Shown here: piece by piece, positions 8,765 to 15,820 of the stretch
Layout: each line of letters begins with the position of its first letter
Numbering within the stretch: position 1 is the first letter of the stretch
Origin: Jiangella alba
GTDB taxonomy: Bacteria; Actinomycetota; Actinomycetes; Jiangellales; Jiangellaceae
NCBI RefSeq assembly: GCF_900106035.1
Contig: NZ_FNUC01000004.1
Location: forward strand, 1,984,001-2,048,000
Length of the DNA stretch: 64,000 nt
Reading direction: 5' to 3'
Notes under the pieces: model-generated
Database searches by the model: none
What the model was told of the DNA's origin: nothing
Seen by the model: the letters and a program-made list of their open reading frames with translations, nothing else
Position numbers and translations under genes: made by a program

Positions 8765-9160
8765 GTGACCGTTCCCGAGCTGAGCGAGCTGTTCCGCGAC
8801 ATGGACCCGGAGCATCCGCGGCACGTCGCCGCCTGGCTCGGAGAGGTGTTCGGCGGGCCGCCGGCGTACTCGCGGGAGCGCGGCGGGCACGCCCACATGG
8901 TCGGCATGCACCTGGGCAAGGAGATCACCGAGCGGCAGCGCCGGCGCTGGGTCGAGCTGCTGCAGGACGCGGCCGACGAGACCGGCCTGCCCGCCGACCC
9001 GGAGTTCCGGGCGGCGTTCACCGGCTACGTCGAGTGGGGCAGCCGGATGGCGGTGCTGCTGTCGCAGCCGGGAGTCCGGCCCGGACCACCCGAGCCGATG
9101 CCGTCCTGGACGTGGACGCTTCCCCCGTGGCAGCCGCCCGGCGAGGTCGCGCCCGGGTGA
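8765..9160 (+). CDS. Truncated haemoglobin (group II-like), N-terminally shortened
   Basis: 131 residues from GTG 8765. The block LFRDMDPEHPRHVAAWLGEVFGG, the proximal histidine region HMVGMHLG, the RRRWVELL segment (TrpG8) and YVEWGSRMAVLLSQPG fit group II truncated globins, which bind haem and handle O2 or NO. The helices before the MDPEH block, including the distal Tyr at B10, are missing or changed. The frame is open back to ATG 8693 and that stretch reads WWTRAV where relatives have FYDRV, but it would abut the HxlR start. Either the start is at 8693 with an altered distal pocket, or the gene has lost its first exon-like third and may be non-functional. Confidence 0.55.
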   Translation: MTVPELSELFRDMDPEHPRHVAAWLGEVFGGPPAYSRERGGHAHMVGMHLGKEITERQRRRWVELLQDAADETGLPADPEFRAAFTGYVEWGSRMAVLLSQPGVRPGPPEPMPSWTWTLPPWQPPGEVAPG

Positions 9161-9206
9161 TCGCCGGCTCTGTCCAACGCCGGCCCGCGGGTCTACCGTT
9201 GATCAC

Positions 9207-9599
9207 ATGTGCGACTGGGACGACGTCACCCGCATCGCGACGGCGTTGCCGGAGGCGAGCGAGCAGGCCGGGCGCGACGGCCTGCGCAGCTGGCGGGTGC
9301 GCGACAAGACCTTCGTCTGGGAGCGGCCGTTGCGCAAGGCCGACGTCAAGGCGCTCGGCGACGCCGCGCCGGACGGGCCGATCCTCGGCGCCTGGGTGCC
9401 CGACCTCGGGGCCAAGGAGGCGATCCTCGCCGACGACCCGGAGGTCTTCTTCACCACGCCGCACTTCGACGGCTACCCCATGGTGCTGGTGCGGCTCGAG
9501 CGCATCGACGAGCCGGAGCTGGCCGAGCTGGTGGTCGAGGCGTGGCTGGACCGGGCGCCGAAGAAGGTCGCCCGGGCGTTCCTCGACGACACCCGCTGA
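9207..9599 (+). CDS. MmcQ/YjbR family protein
   Basis: 130 residues. The pattern (D-V.RIA.ALPEA, W.VR.K.FVWERPL, then FFTTPHFDGYPMVLVRL and LVVEAWLDRAPKKVARAFL) is that of the MmcQ/YjbR family, a small CyaY-like fold thought to bind DNA; a biological role is not established. ATG 9207 fits the conserved start. It is followed after six bases by the convergent TetR gene, leaving no room for a separate terminator. Confidence 0.8.
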   Translation: MCDWDDVTRIATALPEASEQAGRDGLRSWRVRDKTFVWERPLRKADVKALGDAAPDGPILGAWVPDLGAKEAILADDPEVFFTTPHFDGYPMVLVRLERIDEPELAELVVEAWLDRAPKKVARAFLDDTR

Positions 9600-9605
9600 C
9601 GGTGA

Positions 9606-10199
9606 TCAGCCGGCCGGCCGCACCCTGATGCCGTCGAGCGCCATGGTCAGGACGCGTTCCAGCTGGGCCGGATCGGCGAACGGGTACATCGTGACGCCGC
9701 CGACCAGGCGCAGCACGTCGTCGAAGGAGGCGTCGGGCCGGGCGTCGCCGGAGTCCTGAGCCCGCCGCAGCAGCGGCCGGCCGGCGTCGCCGATGGCCTT
9801 GCGGCACGTCGCGAACACCGGGGAGTCGTGGTTGAGCGCCTCGGCGATGGCCCGCTTCGTGGCCGCGTAGCTGACGAACCGGCGCAGCCAGCCGGCCAGC
9901 GCGGCCCACGGCGGCAGGCCGGCGAGCTCGTCGGCGGCGCGGCACAGCGCCTCGACCTCGTCGACGTAGACGCTCTCGAACAGGTCCTGACGGGTGGGGA
10001 AGTGACGGTAGAGGGTGCCGATGCCGACGCCGGCCCGCCGGGCGATGTCTTCCAGCGACGCGGACACGCCGGCCTCGGCGTATGCCTCGCGTGCGGCGGC
10101 GAGCAGCTTCTCGTAGTTGCGGCGGGCGTCGGCGCGCTTCGGCCGCCGCGCGAAGACGTCGACGGGCCCGCCGGGGGCCGCGCCGTCCGTGTTCGTCAT
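9606..10199 (-). CDS. TetR/AcrR-family repressor
   Basis: 197 residues. HTH at about 25-75 with SLEDIARRAGVGIGTLYRHFPTRQDLFESVY, the classical TetR recognition helix ending in GTLYRHF. The ligand-binding half is all-helical. It is divergent from the LLM oxidoreductase gene at 10307, and the 107-bp gap contains a perfect 10-bp-arm palindrome that overlaps a plausible promoter for that gene, so repression of the oxidoreductase and of itself is likely. Confidence 0.9.
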   Translation of the reverse strand: MTNTDGAAPGGPVDVFARRPKRADARRNYEKLLAAAREAYAEAGVSASLEDIARRAGVGIGTLYRHFPTRQDLFESVYVDEVEALCRAADELAGLPPWAALAGWLRRFVSYAATKRAIAEALNHDSPVFATCRKAIGDAGRPLLRRAQDSGDARPDASFDDVLRLVGGVTMYPFADPAQLERVLTMALDGIRVRPAG

Positions 10200-10221
10200 G
10201 CCGTCACCTCACTCGACCGCC

Positions 10222-10261
10222 TTGCAAACGGAGGCAACCCTCCGTATGGTGATACGGAGGG
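10222..10261 (+). promoter_or_regulatory. Promoter with perfect TetR-type operator before LLM gene
   Basis: TTGCAA (10222-10227), 17 bases, TATGGT (10245-10250) reads as a vegetative promoter towards 10307. CCCTCCGTAT (10238-10247), GGTG, ATACGGAGGG (10252-10261) is a perfect palindrome covering the -10 box. A bound repressor would block RNA polymerase. The second half runs into a further palindrome GGAGGGGCCCCTCC (10257-10270). Confidence 0.65.
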
Positions 10262-10306
10262 GCCCCTCCACCTTAGTCGACCGCTTCCGAAGGACACCAT
10301 CACGCC

Positions 10307-11179
10307 ATGAAGGTCGGTCTGCAGATTCCCAACTTCACCTGGCCGAACGGTCCCGCCGCGCTGGGCGGCGAGCTGGCCGCCGTCGCCAGCACCGCCGATC
10401 GGGCCGGGTTCGAGTACGTCGCCGTCATGGACCACTTCTTCCAGATCCGCGGCGTCGGCCCGTCCGAGAACGACATGCTCGAGGCGTACACCACGCTGGG
10501 CTTCCTGGCCGCGCACACCGAGCGGGCCAAGCTGCTCACCCTCATCACCGGCATCCACTACCGCGAACCGGGCCTGCTGGCCAAGGCCGTCACTACGCTG
10601 GACGTGCTGTCCGGCGGGCGGGCGATCCTGGGCATCGGGGCCGGCTGGAACGAGGAGGAGTCCCGCGGCCTCGGCTTCCCGTTCCCGTCCACGTCCGAGC
10701 GGTTCGAGCGCCTCGAGGAGGCGCTGCGTTACCTGCTGCAGATGTGGTCCGACGACGACGGGCCGTTCGCGGGCCGGTTCACGCAGGCCGAGCGGCTGCT
10801 GAACTCGCCGCAGGTGCTGAGCCGTCCGCGTCCGCCGATCATGATCGGCGGTGGCGGCGAGAAGAAGACGCTGCGGCTGGTCGCGCAGTACGCCGACTCC
10901 TGCAACCTGTTCCAGGGCCCGCAGCTGCTGCACAAGCTCGACGTGCTGCGCCGGCACTGCGACGACGTCGGCCGCGACTACGACGACATCACCAAGACCG
11001 TCTACCACGTGCTCGACGTCGGCGAGAACGGCGAGCGGACGCAGCAGCTGATCGACGAGCTCGGGCAACTGGCCGAGCACGGCTTCGACGTCGCCGTGGG
11101 GTCGGTGCCGACGCTGCCGCGGCTGGACCCGCTCGAGCGCATCGGCGCCGACGTCATTCCGCAGGTCGAGAAGCTCTGA
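10307..11179 (+). CDS. LLM-class F420-dependent oxidoreductase
   Basis: 290 residues with the luciferase-like TIM-barrel pattern: MKVGLQIPNFTWP at the first strand, YVAVMDHFFQI, a helix before LTLITGIHYREPGLLAK, the phosphate-binding LSGGRAILGIGAGWNEEE, and RPPIMIGGGGEKKTL. Members of this branch use reduced F420 to reduce or oxidise small substrates; the substrate here is unknown. ATG 10307 follows a purine-rich site (CGAAGGACACC). It is probably the sole target of the divergent TetR gene and ends 14 bp from the next convergent TetR gene. Confidence 0.85.
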   Translation: MKVGLQIPNFTWPNGPAALGGELAAVASTADRAGFEYVAVMDHFFQIRGVGPSENDMLEAYTTLGFLAAHTERAKLLTLITGIHYREPGLLAKAVTTLDVLSGGRAILGIGAGWNEEESRGLGFPFPSTSERFERLEEALRYLLQMWSDDDGPFAGRFTQAERLLNSPQVLSRPRPPIMIGGGGEKKTLRLVAQYADSCNLFQGPQLLHKLDVLRRHCDDVGRDYDDITKTVYHVLDVGENGERTQQLIDELGQLAEHGFDVAVGSVPTLPRLDPLERIGADVIPQVEKL

Positions 11180-11193
11180 TCCGCGGCGGTAGG

Positions 11194-11781
11194 TCAGTCG
11201 CCGGCGAGGGCGCGGAAGTGGACGAGGTCGCCGCCGCACACCTGGGTCACCAGCTCGACCGCGTCGGGGTCGTCCGAGCCGTGCAGTTGCAGCGCCAGCA
11301 CGGTGTTGATCAGCATGCCGTGCGCGAGGAAGTCGGTCGCCTCCTCGGGTGAGAGCCCGGCCTCGTCGCGGACCAGCCGGTAGATCGCCATGAACCCGTC
11401 GCGCCCGGCCGGGCCGATGGCGGGGTCGCTGCCGAGGCTGAAGATGTGCAGCAGCGACAGCAGGATGCCGCGGTCGGCGACGAGGTCGATGTAGGCCTGG
11501 CCGAGCCGCTGGCGCACCGGGCGGCCGTCGTCGTCGGCGATGGCCGCCCAGAACGCGGCCTCGATGCGGTCGACCGCCCGCCGCGCGACCTCGACGAACA
11601 GTGCTTCCTTGCTGCCGAACGTGCGCACGACGTACGCCTGGCTGATGCCGGCGGCGGTCGCGATCTGGTCGGTGGTGGCGCCCGCATAACCGCGTTCGCC
11701 GAACACGACGCTGGCCGCGGCCAGGATCGACTCGCGCCGTTCGGCCGCTGGGAGCCGTTGCCTCGTCTCCATGGTTGACAT
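11194..11781 (-). CDS. TetR-family repressor, probable regulator of the adjacent exporter
   Basis: 195 residues (MSTMETRQRLPAAERRES). HTH with GATTDQIATAAGISQAYVVRTFGSKEALF at about 35-65; the recognition helix reads YVVRTFG rather than the usual YYHFG/YRHFP. Two Met starts are possible (11781 or 11772). The gene faces a DHA2 exporter across 65 bp, the standard layout for a drug-responsive TetR/efflux pair, and the gap carries an inverted repeat over the exporter's -10. Confidence 0.88.
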   Translation of the reverse strand: MSTMETRQRLPAAERRESILAAASVVFGERGYAGATTDQIATAAGISQAYVVRTFGSKEALFVEVARRAVDRIEAAFWAAIADDDGRPVRQRLGQAYIDLVADRGILLSLLHIFSLGSDPAIGPAGRDGFMAIYRLVRDEAGLSPEEATDFLAHGMLINTVLALQLHGSDDPDAVELVTQVCGGDLVHFRALAGD

Positions 11782-11813
11782 GTTATCAGTCGATTACTAC
11801 TGTCCAAGTAATC
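11775..11813 (+). promoter_or_regulatory. Exporter promoter with overlapping TetR operator
   Basis: TTGACA (11775-11780), 17 bases, TACTGT (11798-11803) is a near-consensus promoter towards 11847. GATTACT (11792-11798), eight bases, AGTAATC (11807-11813) is a perfect 7-bp-arm palindrome that covers the -10. A related half GGATTAC lies just downstream (11817-11823). Confidence 0.65.
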
Positions 11814-11846
11814 AACGGATTACAACCCTGATCGAGAGGTACGGCA

Positions 11847-13286
11847 ATGGACGGCGTGCGATCCCGGCCGACGTGGCTGCTCATTCTGGCGGCGTCGGTG
11901 CCGATGTTCATGGCGGCGCTCGACAACCTGGTCGTGACCAGCGCGTTGCCCGTCCTGCGGCGCGAGTTCGACGCGTCCATCGAGGAACTGCAGTGGTTCG
12001 TCAACGCCTACACGCTGGCCTTCGCGGGGCTGATCCTCGTGGCCGTCGCGCTCGGTGACCGGTTCGGCCGGCGCCGGGTGTTCGCGCTCGGGCTGGCGCT
12101 GTTCACCGTCGCGTCGGCGCTGTGCGCGGTGAGCGTGGAGTCGTGGCAGCTCATCGCCGCCCGCGCGGTGCAGGGCGGTGCCGCTGCGGCGCTCATGCCG
12201 TTGTCGCTGACGCTGCTGTCGACGTCGGTGCCACAGCGGCTGCGGCCGATGGCGATCGGCGTCTGGGGCGGCGTGACGGGGCTGGGCGTCGCGCTCGGCC
12301 CGCTGGTCGGGGGCGCGGTCGTCGAGGGCCTGAGCTGGCACGCGATCTTCTGGCTGAACGTGCCGATCGGCGTGCTGTCGCTGCCGCTGGTGCTGGCGGT
12401 GCTGCCGGAGTCGTTCGGCCGCCGGGTCCGCATCGACCTCGTGGGCGTCGGCCTGGCCAGCACCGGGTTGCTCGCGCTGGTCTACGGCATCGTCCGGGCC
12501 GAGTCCGCCGGCTGGGGGAGCGCGCAGATCGTGACGATGCTGACCTCGGGTGTGGTGCTGCTCGCGCTGTTCGTGGCGTGGGAGCGGCGGACGAGGGATC
12601 CGCTGCTGTCGCTCGGGCTTTTCCGCGACCGCGGCTTCTCCGCGGCCAACGTGGTCGGCGTGCTGTTCAGCTTCGGCGTGTTCGGGGCGATCTTCATCCT
12701 CATCCAGTTCCTGCAGGTCGTGCAGGGGTACAGCCCGCTGGAGGCCGGCGTGCTGACGATGCCGTGGACGATGGCGCCGATGGTCGTCGCGCCGCTGGCC
12801 GGACTCGCGGTGCCGCGTCTGGGCACCCGGCTGCCGATCGTCACCGGCCTGGTCTTCGTGTCCGTGGCGCTGGCGTGGATCGCGCTGGTCATGACCGAGA
12901 CCGTCGGCTACGGGCGGCTCGTCGGGGCGTTCGTGCTGGCCGGCGTCGGCATGGGCCTGGTCATCGCGCCGAGCGCCACCGCCGTCCTCGCCACCATCCG
13001 CGACGACGACAACGCGAAGGCGTCCGGCACCAACTCGGCGCTGCGCGAGATCGGCGTCGCGCTCGGCATCGCGGTGCTGACGGCGGTCTTCACCGGCGCC
13101 GGCGGGCAGCTCACGCCGACCGGGTACGTGGACGCGGCGGTGGTCGCGGTGCTGGTGGGCGCGGGTGTCGTGGGCCTGGGCGCGCTGGCCGCGCTCGCGT
13201 TGCCGCACGGCCGGACCGGGCGGTCCGTAGAGTCGGCGGCGGAGGCGCCGATGAGTTCGCGACCGCTCACCGGTACACCCCGGTGA
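11847..13286 (+). CDS. DHA2-family MFS multidrug exporter (14 TM, EmrB/QacA type)
   Basis: 479 residues. Starts with a short cytoplasmic tail, then a first membrane helix ILAASVPMFMAALDNLVVT carrying the DHA2 motif with LDNLVV, followed by LPVLRREFDASIEELQWFVNAYTL and the motif-A loop GDRFGRRR. About 14 hydrophobic helices fit the DHA2 drug:H+ antiporters. RBS GAGAGG (11834-11839) is seven bases before ATG 11847. Under control of the divergent TetR gene. Substrate cannot be predicted. Confidence 0.9.
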   Translation: MDGVRSRPTWLLILAASVPMFMAALDNLVVTSALPVLRREFDASIEELQWFVNAYTLAFAGLILVAVALGDRFGRRRVFALGLALFTVASALCAVSVESWQLIAARAVQGGAAAALMPLSLTLLSTSVPQRLRPMAIGVWGGVTGLGVALGPLVGGAVVEGLSWHAIFWLNVPIGVLSLPLVLAVLPESFGRRVRIDLVGVGLASTGLLALVYGIVRAESAGWGSAQIVTMLTSGVVLLALFVAWERRTRDPLLSLGLFRDRGFSAANVVGVLFSFGVFGAIFILIQFLQVVQGYSPLEAGVLTMPWTMAPMVVAPLAGLAVPRLGTRLPIVTGLVFVSVALAWIALVMTETVGYGRLVGAFVLAGVGMGLVIAPSATAVLATIRDDDNAKASGTNSALREIGVALGIAVLTAVFTGAGGQLTPTGYVDAAVVAVLVGAGVVGLGALAALALPHGRTGRSVESAAEAPMSSRPLTGTPR

Positions 13287-13320
13287 CAGCACCACTCACC
13301 GAGCCGCACCGGGAGACACC

Positions 13321-13765
13321 ATGACCGAGACGACCACCACCACCGACGCCGGCGCCGTCCGGCCTCGGCGCGCCGAACGAGGATGCCGAGGCACCGCTGA
13401 CCCCGTCGTTCGAGGTGCCGTGGCTGCAGCCGATCCCCACCGACCCGGCCGACACCGTCGAGGCGCGGACGGGGCTGCGGCTCGCGCTGCTCACCGAGGA
13501 CGCCGTCCTCGAGATGCCGCCGGTCCCGCTCTGGTACCGCGGCCGCGACGACTACGGCCGGTTCATGGCGCGGCTGTTCGTGCTGCGCGGCGCCGACTGG
13601 CGGACGGTGCCGGTATGGGCCAACGGGCAGCCGGCGTTCGCGGCCTACCGCGCCGGGACCCTGCACACGCTGCAGGTCTTCGCGGTGGACGGTGGCCGGA
13701 TCGCGCACACCGTCGTGTTCCAGGACCCGCGGGTGTTCGAGCTGTTCGGCCTGGCTTTGCAATGA
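13321..13765 (+). pseudogene. Decayed ECF sigma factor (SnoaL-tailed type)
   Basis: From about 13364 the second reading frame gives GLGAPNEDAEAPL, PSFEVPWLQPIP, VEARTGLRLA and then directly LTEDAVLEMPPVPLWYRG...FQDPRVFELFGLA. In intact SnoaL-tailed ECF sigma factors the first part is the linker between sigma region 2 and region 4 and the last part is the C-terminal SnoaL-like domain. Region 2 is gone, region 4 has been lost in frame between LRLA and LTEDAV, and the remaining ATG (13321, with GGGAGA upstream) is in a different frame. Two deletions are therefore needed to explain it. An ORF starting at ATG 13415 could still be translated (116 residues) but would not be a sigma factor. Confidence 0.75.
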
Positions 13766-13818
13766 GCACCTCTACGCACCACCCGCGCGGTGGTGCGTAG
13801 AGGTGCTCATTGCAAAGC
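13754..13818. terminator. Perfect 30-bp hairpin between convergent genes
   Basis: Left arm 13754-13783 and right arm 13789-13818 are exact reverse complements around a 5-base loop CGCGC. The left arm includes the stop of the sigma remnant. It separates convergent units and could terminate both, but it has no T-tract and is far longer than needed. Such perfect arms usually mean recent origin or gene conversion, so a repeat element is an alternative. Confidence 0.6.
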
Positions 13819-13821
13819 GGC

Positions 13822-14451
13822 TCACGGCAACACGGAGATGAGGTCGGCGCTGTAGAGCACGACGAACGCGGCGGCGACCACCGCGGTGACGACGACGGCG
13901 AGGGCGGCGGCACGCGCCGGCAGCCGGCGGCCGGCGATCACGGCGGCGAGCAGGAGGACGCCGGCGACGATCGAGCCCCACCAGTACGGCGGGTAGGTCG
14001 TGTCGGCGACGTAGCGCAGGCCGTAGACGCCCTCGCCGGCGAGAACCCCGGCGACGGCCCCCGCACCGAGCGCCGCCCGCACAGGCGGGCCGGACCGCAC
14101 CCATGCCGCCGCGAGACCGATCACCGGTCCGACGACGATCGCGGCGGCGCCCCAGAACACCATCAGCGCCGTCGACGACGGGAACCCGCGAACCTCGGCG
14201 CCGATCACGTACCCGGCCAGCAGCGTGAGCAGGGCAAGCGCTCCGGCGGCAGCCGCCACCACCGGCCGGCCCGCGGCCCACCACGCCAGGCCGAACGCGA
14301 GCACCGTCCACGCGCCGCTGGAGTTCGCCAGCGACCCCACCTCGTCGGGCAGCCAGCCCTGGGCGTAGGCGGTCAGCACGCCGAGCGCCAGCCCGGCGGC
14401 GGCGACGGCGGACAGGACGACGAGCGGGCGCCGCGGCGCGGGAGCGAACAC
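13822..14451 (-). CDS. Polytopic membrane protein, DUF6518-like
   Basis: 209 residues, about six hydrophobic helices, with conserved-looking polar positions in YVADTTYPPYWWGSIVAG and AYAQGWLPDEVGSLANSSGAW. I associate this pattern with the DUF6518 family of actinobacterial membrane proteins, with moderate certainty; no function is known. Third gene of an apparent operon after the methyltransferase and phosphoesterase genes (18-bp gap). Ends next to the 30-bp hairpin. Confidence 0.7.
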   Translation of the reverse strand: MFAPAPRRPLVVLSAVAAAGLALGVLTAYAQGWLPDEVGSLANSSGAWTVLAFGLAWWAAGRPVVAAAAGALALLTLLAGYVIGAEVRGFPSSTALMVFWGAAAIVVGPVIGLAAAWVRSGPPVRAALGAGAVAGVLAGEGVYGLRYVADTTYPPYWWGSIVAGVLLLAAVIAGRRLPARAAALAVVVTAVVAAAFVVLYSADLISVLP

Positions 14452-14469
14452 GCGAGCAGGCTAGCGAGA

Positions 14470-14982
14470 TCAGGGCGTGACGGGGACGATCTCCGCCGAG
14501 ACGACCCGGCCGCCGCTCAGCGAGAGCAGGCCGACGGTGCCGTGCGGCTGACGGCGCTTGTCCGTCGGCGAGCCGGGGTTGAAAACGCGGAAGCCGCCGG
14601 ACTCCTCGTTCCACGGGATGTGCGAGTGGCCGAACACGACGAGGTCGGCGTCGGGGAAGCGGGCCCGCAGCCGCGGCAGCCGACCGGAGGCCGGCCCGCT
14701 GTCGTGCAGCATCGCGACGCGCACGCCGGCGACGGTGATCAGCAGCTCCTCCGGGACGCCCGCGCCCCACGCGGCGACGTCGGCGCCGTCGTTGTTGCCG
14801 AGCACCGCGTGCACCGGCGCGAACGCCGCCAGCTCGTCCAGCACCGACGGCACGCACACGTCGCCCGCGTGCAGGATGAGGTCGGCGTCGCCGAGTCGCT
14901 GCGCCACCGCCGGCGGGCACGTCTTCCAGAACCGTGGCGCGTGCGTGTCGGACAGCACCGCCACCCGCGTGACGTCAGCCAT
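14470..14982 (-). CDS. Metallophosphoesterase (YfcE/MJ0936-like)
   Basis: 170 residues. The five motifs are present: VAVLSDTHA (D and H ligands), ILHAGDV, LGNNDG, VAMLHDSG, and VVFGHSHIPW. Single-domain calcineurin-like phosphodiesterase of the YfcE type, with two metals, hydrolysing phosphodiesters; the natural substrate is unknown. The start codon overlaps the end of the methyltransferase gene by 8 bp, so the two are translationally coupled. Confidence 0.88.
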   Translation of the reverse strand: MADVTRVAVLSDTHAPRFWKTCPPAVAQRLGDADLILHAGDVCVPSVLDELAAFAPVHAVLGNNDGADVAAWGAGVPEELLITVAGVRVAMLHDSGPASGRLPRLRARFPDADLVVFGHSHIPWNEESGGFRVFNPGSPTDKRRQPHGTVGLLSLSGGRVVSAEIVPVTP

Positions 14983-15700
14983 CGACGGCTCTCGCGACGG
15001 TGATGATCAGGCGGCTGTCCGGCGCGAACGGCCGGCGGTCCCACCAGCCGTACCGTTCCTCGACGGCGAACCCGGCGGCAGCGAGCCGGGCGTCGAGCGT
15101 GGCGGCGTCGGTGAACCGGAGCGTGGCGCGGTCGACCCGAAGCGCCGTGCCGTCGCGGGTCCCGGTGGTCTCGGTCAGCGTGACCAGCCCGCCGCCGGCC
15201 GCCTCGACGTCGTGCCAGACGCGCAGCTCACGTCCGGCGTCGTCGACCACGTCCATGCCGTTCTCGGGCCGCCACGTCTCCCATTCGCGGGCGCCGGGGT
15301 TGCGCGTCTCGAAGGCGAACCGGCCGCCGCCGGCCAGCGCGCCGCGGATGGCCGCCAGCGACGCCGTCAGCTCGTCGTCGCCGCGCAACTCCTGGAACGC
15401 GTTGCCGGCCATGACCGCCAGCTCGAACTCGCCGGTGGCGGGCAGGTCGGACGCCTTGCCCTCGACCCACTCGACGTCGGTGCGGCGGCGCGCGCGGGCC
15501 AGCGCGGCGGGGTCGGGGTCGAGGCCGCGCAACCGGCCGGTGTGTCCCTCGGCGCGGGCGCGGCGCAGCAGCCCGCCCGGCCCGCACCCGACGTCGAGGA
15601 CGGACCCGGCTGCCATGACCCGTTCGAGGTAGAAGTCGTCGCCCGGACCCCACGGGTTGAGCACCTCGTAGAGCGCCGCCGCGTCGTCGTCGGTGTACAT
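14975..15700 (-). CDS. Class I SAM-dependent methyltransferase
   Basis: 241 residues from ATG at 15700 (MYTDDDAAALYEVLNPWGPGD). SAM-binding motif VLDVGCGPGGLLRRA at about 38-52, acidic residue in GLDPDPAALARA, motif IV-like LAVMAGNAFQ, and GGGRFAFETRNP. The C-terminal half forms the usual substrate-binding sheet. An upstream in-frame ATG at 15787 would put the start inside the CRP site of the divergent gene, so 15700 is preferred. First gene of a three-gene operon; substrate unknown. Confidence 0.82.
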   Translation of the reverse strand: MYTDDDAAALYEVLNPWGPGDDFYLERVMAAGSVLDVGCGPGGLLRRARAEGHTGRLRGLDPDPAALARARRRTDVEWVEGKASDLPATGEFELAVMAGNAFQELRGDDELTASLAAIRGALAGGGRFAFETRNPGAREWETWRPENGMDVVDDAGRELRVWHDVEAAGGGLVTLTETTGTRDGTALRVDRATLRFTDAATLDARLAAAGFAVEERYGWWDRRPFAPDSRLIITVARAVDG

Positions 15701-15772
15701 GGCGACAGCCTCGACGGCCGCACCCGGCACGGTCAATCGAATTGGTGGCGCGGAGCCCGTGCCCTTTTGCGA

Positions 15773-15788
15773 TGTGACGGCGATCACA
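15773..15788. promoter_or_regulatory. Consensus CRP/GlxR-type site
   Basis: TGTGA (15773-15777), CGGCGA, TCACA (15784-15788): an exact match to the TGTGA-N6-TCACA site bound by cAMP receptor proteins including the actinobacterial CRP/GlxR group. It lies 33 bp before the first M14 peptidase start and 73 bp before the methyltransferase start, so it may act on either. Confidence 0.75.
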
Positions 15789-15820
15789 GGGGTGTTATGT
15801 CACCGACTACAGGAGCCGCC

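Noticed and set aside
13321-13800. A 159-codon plus-strand frame starting MTETTTTTDAG
   Set aside because: Only its start is credible; after about 15 codons it runs out of the homologous frame and is Arg/Ala rich. Treated as part of the sigma remnant.
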